Below, piece after piece: positions 8,921 to 17,131 of a DNA stretch of 60,043 nt. The stretch is from Candidatus Nomurabacteria bacterium. Its GTDB lineage: Bacteria; Patescibacteriota; Minisyncoccia; Phycocordibacterales; UBA9973. The DNA is taken from contig CALRAE010000004.1 of the NCBI GenBank assembly GCA_943350445.1, positions 1 through 60,043 of the forward strand. Direction: 5' to 3'. A program made the position numbers and the translations under genes. How positions within the stretch are numbered: position 1 is the stretch's first letter; each line of letters begins with the position of its first letter. The notes under the pieces were generated by a model. It was given only the letters and a program-made list of their open reading frames with translations. It made no database searches and was not told the origin of the DNA.

Positions 8921-8928
8921 GAAAACAT

Positions 8929-9201
8929 ATGAATAAACAAGCATTAGCTGAATTGGTACACGGAAAGCTAGGTGGTACAAAGGTACAAGCTGAAGAAATT
9001 GTAGACGGTTTGTTTGGCGCTATCGTTGATACAATGAAAAAAGGAGGTGAAGTATCAATCGCTGGCTTCGGAATCTTTTCCGTAAAGCAAAGAGCTGCTC
9101 GAATGGCTCGCAATCCAAAGACTGGAGAACAAGTCAAAGTAGCTGCTAAGAAAGTTCCAAAATTCCGACCTGCAAAAGGTTTGAAGGACATGGTTGCTTA
9201 A
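8929..9201 (+). CDS. hup: HU-family DNA-binding protein
   Basis: HU is a small histone-like dimer that bends DNA and helps replication initiation and recombination. All 90 residues align with the family: MNKQALAELV at the start, GGEVSIAGFGIFSV in the saddle, and the DNA-contacting arm RAARMARNPKTGEQVKVAAKKVPKFRPAKGLK. It has its own promoter, a long leader with a hairpin and a strong terminator, so it is an independent and probably highly expressed unit. Confidence 0.95.
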   Translation: MNKQALAELVHGKLGGTKVQAEEIVDGLFGAIVDTMKKGGEVSIAGFGIFSVKQRAARMARNPKTGEQVKVAAKKVPKFRPAKGLKDMVA

Positions 9202-9203
9202 AT

Positions 9204-9261
9204 ATTCTTTTCGCGCGAAAAGAATGAAATTAAAAAACACCCGTAAGGGTGTTTTTTAATT
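9204..9261. terminator. Two consecutive dyads between convergent hup and lexA
   Basis: The first (9204-9225) is a perfect 22-bp palindrome centred on CGCGCG. The second (9228-9261) is ACACCC-GTAA-GGGTGT extended by A and T runs on each side, a textbook bidirectional terminator serving hup and lexA. Confidence 0.92.
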
Positions 9262-9268
9262 ATTATAT

Positions 9269-9835
9269 TTAATATTTTCTAATGACTGCCTTTAGAACTG
9301 CATTTATATTTAAGGAATGCTCTGGATATAGTGGCTGATATTTCTTATTTGCTGGTTCAAGCCAGACTTTATTTCCCTCTTTACGGAAGTACTTCATCGT
9401 AAATTCTCCATCTATCTCAGCGATGACTATTTGCATATCCTTAGCAGTATTCGCCCGCTCAACTAGAACCATATCCCCTTTCTCTATGTGCGCATCTATC
9501 ATAGAGTCTCCATCCACCTCGAGCATATAGGTCGAAGCTTTCTTTTGTATAAGCATATCATCGAGATTAACTCTCTCAAGCAATTCTTCTTCTACTGTGG
9601 CTGGCAAACCTGCAGTTATAAATCCAAGCATGGGAACTTCTCCAAAAGCTTGAGTGGGTACAAGTCTACCAAGGTGATCTTTCGCGACCATCCCAGCATC
9701 TATCAACTTCTCAACAACTCTGAATACTGCATTCTTGGATTTGAAACCGAAGAGCTTCGTCATTTCTGAATAAGACGGCATCCTCTTGTTTGCCGAATAG
9801 AAAGATTCGATTTTACTCTGGTGTTCGTTACGCAT
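9269..9835 (-). CDS. lexA: LexA SOS repressor
   Basis: LexA represses DNA-damage genes and cleaves itself when RecA filaments form. The 188-residue protein has an N-terminal winged-helix region (about 1-60) and an S24 peptidase domain. The scissile Ala-Gly pair is at 75-76 (FITAGLPA), the catalytic Ser at about 111 (GDSMID) and the Lys at about 148 (FTMKYF). It overlaps the preceding small gene by 8 bp and shares its promoter, which contains a Gram-positive-type LexA box, so the repressor should control itself. Confidence 0.93.
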   Translation of the reverse strand: MRNEHQSKIESFYSANKRMPSYSEMTKLFGFKSKNAVFRVVEKLIDAGMVAKDHLGRLVPTQAFGEVPMLGFITAGLPATVEEELLERVNLDDMLIQKKASTYMLEVDGDSMIDAHIEKGDMVLVERANTAKDMQIVIAEIDGEFTMKYFRKEGNKVWLEPANKKYQPLYPEHSLNINAVLKAVIRKY

Positions 9836-10034
9836 AGATGCTCTTTCTAAAGAATAAGTGGATCATCTTTTGAGTAAAGCTCCTTCGAGAATGATAGCGG
9901 ACCTTTTTCAATAGAAGTTTGTGATCCCTCGCCTCTTTGAAATAAGTCTCCCCTTGGAGAATCTTCAGGTCAATTCTATTATTAATCTTTTGTATCTCCT
10001 TTTCTAACATTTTTAAATATTGTAATTGTGACAT
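9828..10034 (-). CDS. Small basic coiled-coil protein co-transcribed with lexA
   Basis: This 68-residue product is first in the lexA transcription unit and overlaps lexA by 8 bp. Residues 5-50 are predicted helix with heptad spacing (LKMLEKEIQKINNRIDLKIL), and the C-terminus is very basic (RYHSRRSFTQK). No domain is recognised. Its position behind the LexA box suggests a DNA-damage-induced protein, perhaps a division inhibitor or DNA-binding helper as often encoded beside lexA; that role is inferred from location only. Confidence 0.65.
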   Translation of the reverse strand: MSQLQYLKMLEKEIQKINNRIDLKILQGETYFKEARDHKLLLKKVRYHSRRSFTQKMIHLFFRKSIYA

Positions 10035-10081
10035 TTTATTTTTATTTGTTTACTAAATTGACCCGACTTGATCATGTATAT

Positions 10082-10110
10082 AGTATAAGTGAACGCTCGT
10101 TCACTGTCAA
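10082..10110 (-). promoter_or_regulatory. SOS promoter with LexA box in the spacer
   Basis: On the minus strand TTGACA (10110-10105) and TATACT (10087-10082) are 17 nt apart. The spacer is filled by the palindrome AGTGAACGCTCGTTCACT (10088-10105), which contains GAAC-NNNN-GTTC, the LexA (Cheo) box of Firmicutes and Actinobacteria. A repressor bound here would cover both hexamers. Confidence 0.92.
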
Positions 10111-10118
10111 CAATAAAC

Positions 10119-10127
10119 TGTGGATAA
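10119..10127 (-). promoter_or_regulatory. Perfect DnaA box upstream of the SOS promoter
   Basis: TGTGGATAA on the + strand, extended to TGTGGATAACTA, begins 9 nt beyond the -35 of the lexA promoter. Confidence 0.5.
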
Positions 10128-10148
10128 CTAAAAACAGCCATAGAAAAC

Positions 10149-11729
10149 CTAGCTATTCACCTTTGGTCGATACTGTATCGCCTCGAGGATGTGGTTCGCC
10201 TCGACATCCGGAGAATTTTCGAGGTCAGCTATAGTGCGAGCAATTTTGATGACTCGATGGTAGGCACGGGCGGATAGGGCAAGACGTTCAGCGCTATCGT
10301 CTAGCACATCTCGCACGACTGTTTTGAGTTTTACCATCGTAGACAAATCTTTGGCATTCATTTCACTGTTAGTACTAATTTCTCTACCTAATTTTTTAAA
10401 TCTATTTTTCTGATTTTCCCGCGCGGTTATTACCCTCGCCTTAATCCTCTCACTCCTATCGCCGGTGCCCTCGCCCCCGAGCTTTTTATAATCAACATTG
10501 CCAACTGACACCCACAAATCAATGCGGTCCATGATCGGTCCAGATAATTTTCTTTTGTATCTATCCAAGTCAGACGGTTTACAAATGCAAGCCTTTGCTT
10601 TACTCCCAGCATTACCACAAGGACAAGGATTCATCGCTGCCACGAGAATAAAGTTCGATGGGAAGATGGCTGAGCCACGTGCACGAGAAATAGAGACGAT
10701 GTTGTCTTCGAGCGGTTGTCGCAGTGATTCTATTACACGTTTCTCAAACTCTGGAAACTCATCAAGAAAAAGAACTCCTCTGTGCGCAAGTGTCACTTCC
10801 CCCGGCTTTGGGAACGTTCCTCCTCCGATTAACGAAACATATGACGAAGTGTGATGCGGAGCACGAAATGGAGGAAAACAGATTAACTCACGGGTTAAAT
10901 TTCCCGCCACCGAGTGAATACCAGTTATTTCCAAAACTTCATCAGTATTCAAGTCCGGTAGTAATCCGGAAAAAACTCTCGCCAGCATCGTCTTGCCAGT
11001 TCCAGGCGGACCATACATGGCGATGTTGTGACCACCAGCGGCCGCTATCTCTAGCCCGCGTTTAGCGCCTTCTTGTCCACGAATATCAGAGAAGTCACCT
11101 ATCTTTGTTTCACGGGTGTAATTTATTTTTGTCTTTGGTTGAGCAATTATTTTCCTTCCCGACGCTCCGACTTTGTCGGAGGCCGGGATCCCGACTCGCT
11201 TAGACGTCGGGACATCAATATGCTCTATGACTTCTTTTAAACTACCAGCACCAAAAATCGTGATGCCTTCCACTAATGCCGCCTCAACTGCATTTTCTTT
11301 TGGCAAATAAATTTCTTTGAAGCCTTGCTTCTTGGCTTCCTGAACCAGTGGCAAAGAACCTCGAATACTTCGAAGTGTCCCATCGAGACCAAGTTCACCC
11401 AGAAAAATCTTCTTTTCTGAATTAAATTTAATATCCCCCGATGCTTTCAGGTATGCAATGGCAATAGCCAAGTCAAAAAACGGTCCTTCCTTTTTTAAAT
11501 CAGCCGGTGAAAGCGATACGATTATTTTTTGATTCTTTGCCTTTGGAGATTTGAAGCCAGAATTTTTTATGGCTCCGCTGACTCTGTCCTTGGATTCATC
11601 GACGGCTTTGTCCGGCAAGCCCACCACGTTAAAAGCATGAAGTGTGCCTTTTGTAATGTCCACCTCAATCGTCACAATAGTACCCACGAGTAGGTGCACT
11701 TGCGCTGAATATACTTTTGCAAAACTCAT
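10149..11729 (-). CDS. comM: Magnesium chelatase-like AAA+ protein ComM/YifB
   Basis: ComM-type AAA+ helicases promote branch migration when incoming DNA is recombined, and are found widely even outside competent species. The 526-residue protein has the N-terminal ChlI-like domain (about 20-140), Walker A GPPGTGKTML near residue 240, Walker B LFLDEFPEF, and the C-terminal domain with MNPCPCGN. It is 1 bp behind the DksA-like gene in the same direction. A GC-rich hairpin sequence (11158-11211) is inserted in frame in the linker between the N-terminal and AAA+ domains. A role in DNA uptake would fit the secretion cluster but is inferred. Confidence 0.92.
   Translation of the reverse strand: MSFAKVYSAQVHLLVGTIVTIEVDITKGTLHAFNVVGLPDKAVDESKDRVSGAIKNSGFKSPKAKNQKIIVSLSPADLKKEGPFFDLAIAIAYLKASGDIKFNSEKKIFLGELGLDGTLRSIRGSLPLVQEAKKQGFKEIYLPKENAVEAALVEGITIFGAGSLKEVIEHIDVPTSKRVGIPASDKVGASGRKIIAQPKTKINYTRETKIGDFSDIRGQEGAKRGLEIAAAGGHNIAMYGPPGTGKTMLARVFSGLLPDLNTDEVLEITGIHSVAGNLTRELICFPPFRAPHHTSSYVSLIGGGTFPKPGEVTLAHRGVLFLDEFPEFEKRVIESLRQPLEDNIVSISRARGSAIFPSNFILVAAMNPCPCGNAGSKAKACICKPSDLDRYKRKLSGPIMDRIDLWVSVGNVDYKKLGGEGTGDRSERIKARVITARENQKNRFKKLGREISTNSEMNAKDLSTMVKLKTVVRDVLDDSAERLALSARAYHRVIKIARTIADLENSPDVEANHILEAIQYRPKVNS
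11158..11211. repeat. In-frame palindromic insert in comM
   Basis: CCCGACG (11158-11164) pairs with CGTCGGG (11205-11211), and inside it CTCCGAC-TTT-GTCGGAG (11165-11181) forms a second perfect stem. The stretch is much richer in GC than its surroundings and codes for a poorly conserved linker (ASDKVGASGRK). It resembles the GC-rich hairpin inserts in cca, uvrD and rsmA. Confidence 0.6.
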
Positions 11730-11730
11730 A

Positions 11731-12087
11731 TTAACTTTCTAAATGTGTCTTACAAGTCAGAGCGGCAGGGTTGGCTTCTAGGCGGTCATTTTCGATATTT
11801 TTCTTACATACTTCACATTTCCCAAAAGATTCTTTATTCAAATTCTTCAGTGCTCTTAAAATATTATTTAACCGAGGCTCTAAAGTTTTCAGCATAGAAC
11901 TGCGGGCCTCAAAATCTTCAAATTTATCTGCTAGATCGTTTAGATCAGATTCTGGAAAATCAGACTTGGCTGGCATGGCTTCCCACTCACTTGTTTCTGG
12001 ATTAAGTTTACCCATATCACGAAGCTCTTCAATGAGTACATCCCGCTCTTTCTCTAATTGTTCTTTAATTTTTGCTTTGTTAGGCAT
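11731..12087 (-). CDS. DksA/TraR-family zinc-finger protein
   Basis: Proteins of this family bind the RNA polymerase secondary channel or act as small regulators. The 118 residues form a helical coiled coil (about 1-85) and a C-terminal finger with CEVCKKNI and TCKTH. The second half of the finger has Cys and His where four Cys are usual, so zinc binding would be CCCH-like. The message should be leaderless: TGT-TATTAT on the minus strand (-10 at 12099-12094) ends 6 nt before the ATG. It is the first gene of an operon with comM. Confidence 0.85.
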   Translation of the reverse strand: MPNKAKIKEQLEKERDVLIEELRDMGKLNPETSEWEAMPAKSDFPESDLNDLADKFEDFEARSSMLKTLEPRLNNILRALKNLNKESFGKCEVCKKNIENDRLEANPAALTCKTHLES

Positions 12088-12137
12088 ATTTCAATAATAA
12101 CACTTTAGGACTGGAGGGCAAGCCCAAACCCAAACTT

Positions 12138-12148
12138 TATGCTAAAAT
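12138..12148 (+). promoter_or_regulatory. Extended -10 for metK
   Basis: TGC-TAAAAT (12140-12148). The ATG at 12150 lies 1 nt after it and so would be upstream of the transcription start; the ATG at 12162 lies 13 nt after it and is the more likely translation start. Confidence 0.55.
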
Positions 12149-12161
12149 CATGTTTACACAC

Positions 12162-13226
12162 ATGTTATACAAACACGACAATAATTACACAGTAGAAAGC
12201 GTGACTTCCGGACATCCAGACAAGGTCTGCGACCAAATTTCAGATGCTATTTTAGATGCGTATTTAGCTCTAGACCCAAAGAGTCGAGTTGCAGTTGAAA
12301 CCTTCGGCGGACACGGCAAGTTAGTCATCGGTGGTGAAGTCACCTCAAAAGGAGAAGTGGACTATGTAGAGATCGCTCGTGAAGTTTATAAAAATATTGG
12401 TTACGGAGATAAACTTGAAATATCTGCACATATCGTAACCCAATCCCCCGACATAGCTCTCGGAGTGGACACTGGAGGAGCTGGCGACCAGGGAGTAATG
12501 TACGGATTCGCAACAGACGAAACACCTGAATACTTACCAAAAGGTGTCGTCCTTGCTCACAAGCTTGCAAAAAAATTAGAAGAAGCGAGAAAGTCTGGAG
12601 AAATTGCTTGGTTGCGGCCTGATGGCAAAACACAAGTGACTTATGCTGATGGTAAATTATATACGGTCTTAGTCAGCACACAACACGCACCAGAAATTAA
12701 ATTAGAGGAAGTAAAAAAAGAAATTACAGAAAAAATTATATATCCCTTACTCTCAGAAACAGAAAAGAAAGATGTAAAAATAATCGTAAACCCGACAGGA
12801 AAATTCGTGGCTGGAGGCTTTGAAGCAGACACAGGCCTCACTGGCAGAAAAATAATGGTAGACACTTATGGTGGAATTATTCCACACGGTGGAGGATGTT
12901 TCTCTGGAAAAGATGCCACTAAAGTAGACCGTTCTGGGGCATATATGGCTCGTTTTGTAGCTAAAAATCTAGTGGCTTCCAGCTTTGGTAAGGAAGTGCT
13001 CGTGTCTGTGGCTTATGCCATCGGCATGGCTGAACCACTGATGATCGAAGCCATCAACGAAGACGGAAAAGACCTTTCTGAAATTGTTCGCAAGAATTTT
13101 GATTTCCGCCCTCTCGCCATTATTGAAAAACTTGGACTACGCAATCCGATCTTCCGCCAGACAGCCACCTACGGACACTTTGGTAAAGAGAATCTACCTT
13201 GGGAAAATATTGAGAAAATAAAGTAA
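12162..13226 (+). CDS. metK: S-adenosylmethionine synthetase
   Basis: MetK makes the methyl donor SAM from methionine and ATP. Family motifs are SVTSGHPDKVCDQISDAILD near the N-terminus, DQGVMYGFATDETPE in the middle, and GGCFSGKDATKVDRS with its phosphate-binding loop. It has about 354 residues from the second ATG, slightly shorter than E. coli MetK (384). SAM would feed methyltransferases such as RsmA in this window. An ATG at 12150 would add four residues, but the promoter makes it unlikely. Confidence 0.94.
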   Translation: MLYKHDNNYTVESVTSGHPDKVCDQISDAILDAYLALDPKSRVAVETFGGHGKLVIGGEVTSKGEVDYVEIAREVYKNIGYGDKLEISAHIVTQSPDIALGVDTGGAGDQGVMYGFATDETPEYLPKGVVLAHKLAKKLEEARKSGEIAWLRPDGKTQVTYADGKLYTVLVSTQHAPEIKLEEVKKEITEKIIYPLLSETEKKDVKIIVNPTGKFVAGGFEADTGLTGRKIMVDTYGGIIPHGGGCFSGKDATKVDRSGAYMARFVAKNLVASSFGKEVLVSVAYAIGMAEPLMIEAINEDGKDLSEIVRKNFDFRPLAIIEKLGLRNPIFRQTATYGHFGKENLPWENIEKIK

Positions 13227-13242
13227 ATTTCCTCTTATTTTA

Positions 13243-13419
13243 AGAAGCATCACTCGTGATCCAGATACATTAACAAAAATTCCAGATGATGCAGCTGGAC
13301 AAGAACGAATCCGCACTTTAAATAAACCAGATTTCCAAAGGCGCTTAGCAGAGCTAGCAATCAAACTGCGAAGAATAGAGAAGGTAAGGATGGCTCTCCT
13401 GGCAGAACTAAAACTATAA
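13243..13419 (+). pseudogene. Open frame without a start codon after metK, probable gene remnant
   Basis: A frame of 58 codons ending TAA at 13417-13419 reads like protein, with DPDTLTKIPDDAAGQERIR and a basic helical C-terminus LAELAIKLRRIEKVRMALL. No ATG, GTG or TTG precedes the conserved-looking part before an upstream stop at 13219; the only ATG is near its end. It is either the 3' remnant of a lost gene or a gene with an unusual start such as ATT at 13237. It ends 3 bp from the convergent gene at 13423. No family is recognised. Confidence 0.4.
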
Positions 13420-13422
13420 TTT

Positions 13423-14310
13423 TTATTTTTTTATTTGACCCGAGAGAAGACGAAGTATTATCTCCCGTGCAGAATCTTCGGTATTGGTGATAATCACAGA
13501 GTCATTCTCAGCAAAGATATACATCATGACTATTTTTTTAGTTTGTTCGGTATCTTTTGTGTATAAAATACGGGCGTTTTTGTTCCCTATAATACCATCT
13601 TGGAATTCTGCAGTTAAAAGATATTTTGTATTAGAATTTATGTCCACCCCAAAGAATTCGTGCAAATTAAAGAACATTTTATTTTCCCAAGAACGCAAAG
13701 CATCAAAAATATCAGCAGTAGAACGCACCTTCAGTATTATAAAAAAATCCTTTCCATTGTTCTGCGCAGTCGACTTATTTTCGTTGTTCACAACACCTAG
13801 TAAGAAATTTTCTTTTACTAAAAGCGGGTTACTGTCTGTAATAAAGTTAGCCTTTATTAAATCAATAAACCTGCGAAGTCCAACAACTTTTTTATTTTCT
13901 GTCAGATAAGCACCCATCACTCCTCCGCTCTTTACAATTGTATTATTTACAGAATTCAAAACAGTCTTAAATATTGCATCTTTATTAAGTCCAGCAACTT
14001 CTAAAAATGTGCTTTGATCATTAAAAATAATAGGAGTAAATTGTTTCTGTAGTGCCACTGTATTATCCTCTTTATGAAAGAAGAATAGTAATAAAGTTCC
14101 GAAGCTTATCAAGATAAACAACAAACCAACTGTCATAAATATCCTGTTCTTTCTAGATTCAGGAGAGAGATTTCTCTTGTTTTCTTCATGCTCTTGCTCA
14201 CCATGAATTATTGTCTTTATCAGGCCCTCTCGATCATCTTGAATTACCTTCGCCATATCCTCAGCGTAGGTTTGGACAATTTTATTTTTTATTTCACTAT
14301 TTTTTTCCAT
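13423..14310 (-). CDS. Single-pass membrane protein of unknown function downstream of pnp
   Basis: The 295-residue protein has a soluble, charged N-terminus (about 1-70), one membrane helix (IFMTVGLLFILISFGTLLLFFF, about 73-94) and a large extracytoplasmic domain of mixed alpha/beta character. It begins inside the last codons of pnp (14-bp overlap), so it is translationally coupled to it. The same kind of protein, with an N-terminal tail, one helix and a beta-rich outer domain, is frequent in Parcubacteria. No motif gives a function. Confidence 0.7.
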   Translation of the reverse strand: MEKNSEIKNKIVQTYAEDMAKVIQDDREGLIKTIIHGEQEHEENKRNLSPESRKNRIFMTVGLLFILISFGTLLLFFFHKEDNTVALQKQFTPIIFNDQSTFLEVAGLNKDAIFKTVLNSVNNTIVKSGGVMGAYLTENKKVVGLRRFIDLIKANFITDSNPLLVKENFLLGVVNNENKSTAQNNGKDFFIILKVRSTADIFDALRSWENKMFFNLHEFFGVDINSNTKYLLTAEFQDGIIGNKNARILYTKDTEQTKKIVMMYIFAENDSVIITNTEDSAREIILRLLSGQIKK

Positions 14311-16444
14311 TAAAAAAATCTTTATCAGCTTCTTTGATTGAAAGAGCGATGCGGCCTCTTTCTCTATCTACAGATATGACTTTCACAGGGACAATCATAC
14401 CCTCCTTTATTATATCCGATACTCGTTCAACACGAAATGGGGCAAGCTCAGATATATGCACCATGCCATCAGTTGACGCATTTAGCCTTACAAATGCTCC
14501 GAAATCGGCTATTTTGACCACTTCACCCTTCAACATCTCTCCTGGCTGAAATTCATGAGTCATTTCTTCGATAATAGTCTTAGCCTTTTCTGCCGATCCA
14601 TCCTTGCCAGTCAGATATATGGTGCCATCATCCTCGATAGTTATTTCTGCACCACTTCTTTCTTTAATATCTTTAATTGTCTTACCTCCTCCACCGATGA
14701 CCATGCCGATCATGTCTGGTTTTATTTTGATGATAAGTATCTTTGGCGCATTCGCTGATATGTCTTTACGCGGAGCAGATATTTCTTTTTCAATAGTGTC
14801 TAAAATGATGAGACGAGCATTTTTTGCCTGCAACATCGCTTCACCAAGTATTTTTATCGGCACTCCTTCTACTTTTACATCGAGCTGTATCGCTGTGACA
14901 CCACTCCTTGTACCAGCAACTTTGAAATCCATATCACCGTGATGATCTTCGGGGCCCTGAATATCAGTTAGTATTTTGTATTTAAGATCTTGACTCTGCC
15001 CCTCGCCAGCTCGGGATTTCACTTCGCTCAACATCAGCCCCATCGCAATGCCTGCGACTGGCGCGACAATAGGCACACCACCATCCATGAGGGCGAGAGT
15101 CGAAGCACAAATAGAAGCTTGAGAAGTAGAACCATTTGATGCAAGTGATTCGGACACCACGCGTATGGTGTACGGAAAATCGGAAAGTTTTGGCAACACC
15201 ATCGCGAGAGCTTTTTCAGCTAGTGCGCCATGACCCACTTCTCGACGATTTGTAAATCCAGCTCTTCCTGTTTCACCAGAAGAATATGGTGGGAAATTGT
15301 AATGATGCATAAATCTTTTTTCCGCTTTCGTCTGCATTCCATCGATCATATGTCTGTCATCCGGACCCCCAAGTGTCAAAACAGAAAGGACGTGTGTACC
15401 ACCTCGATAAAATATTCCAGATCCATGTAAGACTTTTGAGACACCCCCAGCCTGGGCAAAAAGATCACGCACCTGATCCATCTTCCTCCCATCCGCTCGT
15501 TTGTTTTCTTCTATCGCTTTCTGATGCAGAATATCATTCTCTGTATCATCGAATAAATTATCTTCTAGTACAAAATCTTCTCTTTCTGGATATTTATCCG
15601 CCGCCATTTTGTTCCACACGGTGTGAAGCTCATCAATTTTTGTCTTACCTGCACCAGCAAAGATTGCGTCAGCCATTTTAGGTAAAATATTTTCGTTAAA
15701 TAATTTTACTGATTCTGGGTCTATAGTTTCTTTAGCAATAACTCTCTTGGCTTTGCCTATTTCTGCCACAATCTTTTTCTGGAAATTTTCTAGTTTAGTT
15801 ACCTCACCGCTTGCAACTTTTAAGGCCTCTTCCAACTCCCCTTCCAAAGTCTGGTGAGCTGAAGCTTCTATCATATTTATATTTCCATTTTTACCACAAA
15901 CAGTCAGGTCAAATTTATATTGAGAATCATCTTCACGAAGTTTTTGCGAAGGATTTATCTTTAGGGTCTCGTCATCATACTTGCCGATACGAACACAACC
16001 TATAGGACCATTCCAAGGAATATTTGAAACTGCGAGCGCGAGCGAAGCAGCATTCACTGCTAAAATTGTCGGATCATTATCATCTACAGAAATAACCGTC
16101 ACTATCACTTGGACGGCATGACGAATAGATTGATCAAAAAGCGGACGAAGAGTTCGGTCAATCACACGACTTGCAAGTATCGCATCCTCGCTTGGCTTGC
16201 CTTCCCTCTTCACAAATTTTGAACCAGAAATTTTACCAGAAGCGTAAAACTTTTCCATATAGTCTACTGTCAAATTAAAAAACCCAAGCCCTTTTTGTTT
16301 GTCGTGAGACATACAGACAGTCGCGAGGACTATTGTCTCACCATATTTCAACATCACTGACCCGTGAGCTTGTTCTGCTAAGTCAGTAAAAATAGCAGTT
16401 AAATTCTTTCCACCGATTTCTAAACTATATTCTTTTTTTTGCAT
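14297..16444 (-). CDS. pnp: Polynucleotide phosphorylase
   Basis: PNPase degrades RNA 3' to 5' by phosphorolysis and is a core exoribonuclease of bacterial RNA turnover. The 715-residue chain shows both RNase PH domains (the second with NFPPYSSGETGRAGFTNRREVGHGALAEKAL), the helical linker, a KH domain with IGMVIGGGGKTIKDI and a C-terminal S1 domain (MLKGEVVKIADFGAFVRL). It lies downstream of rpsO with a NYN-domain gene between them; rpsO-pnp adjacency is conserved across bacteria. Its leader contains a strong hairpin (16460-16517) that may be used in self-control. Confidence 0.96.
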   Translation of the reverse strand: MQKKEYSLEIGGKNLTAIFTDLAEQAHGSVMLKYGETIVLATVCMSHDKQKGLGFFNLTVDYMEKFYASGKISGSKFVKREGKPSEDAILASRVIDRTLRPLFDQSIRHAVQVIVTVISVDDNDPTILAVNAASLALAVSNIPWNGPIGCVRIGKYDDETLKINPSQKLREDDSQYKFDLTVCGKNGNINMIEASAHQTLEGELEEALKVASGEVTKLENFQKKIVAEIGKAKRVIAKETIDPESVKLFNENILPKMADAIFAGAGKTKIDELHTVWNKMAADKYPEREDFVLEDNLFDDTENDILHQKAIEENKRADGRKMDQVRDLFAQAGGVSKVLHGSGIFYRGGTHVLSVLTLGGPDDRHMIDGMQTKAEKRFMHHYNFPPYSSGETGRAGFTNRREVGHGALAEKALAMVLPKLSDFPYTIRVVSESLASNGSTSQASICASTLALMDGGVPIVAPVAGIAMGLMLSEVKSRAGEGQSQDLKYKILTDIQGPEDHHGDMDFKVAGTRSGVTAIQLDVKVEGVPIKILGEAMLQAKNARLIILDTIEKEISAPRKDISANAPKILIIKIKPDMIGMVIGGGGKTIKDIKERSGAEITIEDDGTIYLTGKDGSAEKAKTIIEEMTHEFQPGEMLKGEVVKIADFGAFVRLNASTDGMVHISELAPFRVERVSDIIKEGMIVPVKVISVDRERGRIALSIKEADKDFFNGKK

Positions 16445-16459
16445 TTTGTTAGGCTCCCC

Positions 16460-16517
16460 TTCAGACTAAAGTATTGTTCCTGATTAACATCAGTTAGAAC
16501 AAAACTGCATGTCTGAA
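16460..16517 (-). promoter_or_regulatory. Hairpin in the pnp leader
   Basis: TTCAGAC..AGT.TTGTTC on one side pairs with GAACAA.ACT..GTCTGAA on the other (about 18 of 20 pairs), capped by CTGAT-TAAC-ATCAG. On the pnp-sense strand it is followed by AAGGGGAG and then the ATG, so it lies just upstream of the ribosome site. Confidence 0.6.
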
Positions 16518-16595
16518 GATGAACGGATTAACTATTAATGTGCTTGTAATGCTAGCATTTTTAGAAGAAAAAGCAATGAAAAACCACGTTATTAA

Positions 16596-17105
16596 CTATT
16601 TCGCTCCCATCAAATACTTTCGAGGATTTTCACCGAGATCTAGGAAGTCGTCTACAACTTCGCGAAGCTTGCCTGAGGTTGATTTGCCAAATGAAACTAC
16701 TTCAACTTGGACACCGCTGGTTTGTAGATATTCCACGAGTGGCACGAAGTCTCCGTCCCCAGAAACTATTATCACTGTATCGAGGCGAGGCGACATCTTG
16801 ATAGCATCCACCGTGAGGCCCACATCCCAGTCCCCCTTTTTAGTTCCTGTATGAAAAATTTGTAAATCTTTTGTTTTAGTTTCGATGCCAAGCTTGGTCA
16901 ATGCCTCAAAGAAATTCTTTTCGTCACCCGCTTCAGTCGTAATGACGTATGCCACCGCGCGCACCAGAGCTCTGCCGGCTACTGCATCCTTTAAGACCGC
17001 ACCGAAATTCACCCGTGCCTGATATAAGTTGCGAGCACAATGGTATAAATTCTGAGTATCGATAAAAACCCCAACTCTTTGTTCTTTATGTTTTATTACT
17101 GTCAT
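16596..17105 (-). CDS. NYN-domain protein (LabA/DUF88 family), putative ribonuclease
   Basis: NYN domains are PIN-like RNases. This 169-residue protein has the diagnostic acidic residues in GVFIDTQNLY (Asp near residue 15), GDWDVGLTVDAI and VSGDGDFVPLVEYL, which together build the metal site. It sits between rpsO and pnp, so a role in RNA processing is likely but inferred. An extended -10 (TGC-TACAAT, minus strand 17120-17112) ends 6 nt before the ATG, giving it a leaderless message of its own. Confidence 0.85.
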   Translation of the reverse strand: MTVIKHKEQRVGVFIDTQNLYHCARNLYQARVNFGAVLKDAVAGRALVRAVAYVITTEAGDEKNFFEALTKLGIETKTKDLQIFHTGTKKGDWDVGLTVDAIKMSPRLDTVIIVSGDGDFVPLVEYLQTSGVQVEVVSFGKSTSGKLREVVDDFLDLGENPRKYLMGAK

Positions 17106-17131
17106 ATGTATATTGTAGCATTTTTAAAATT

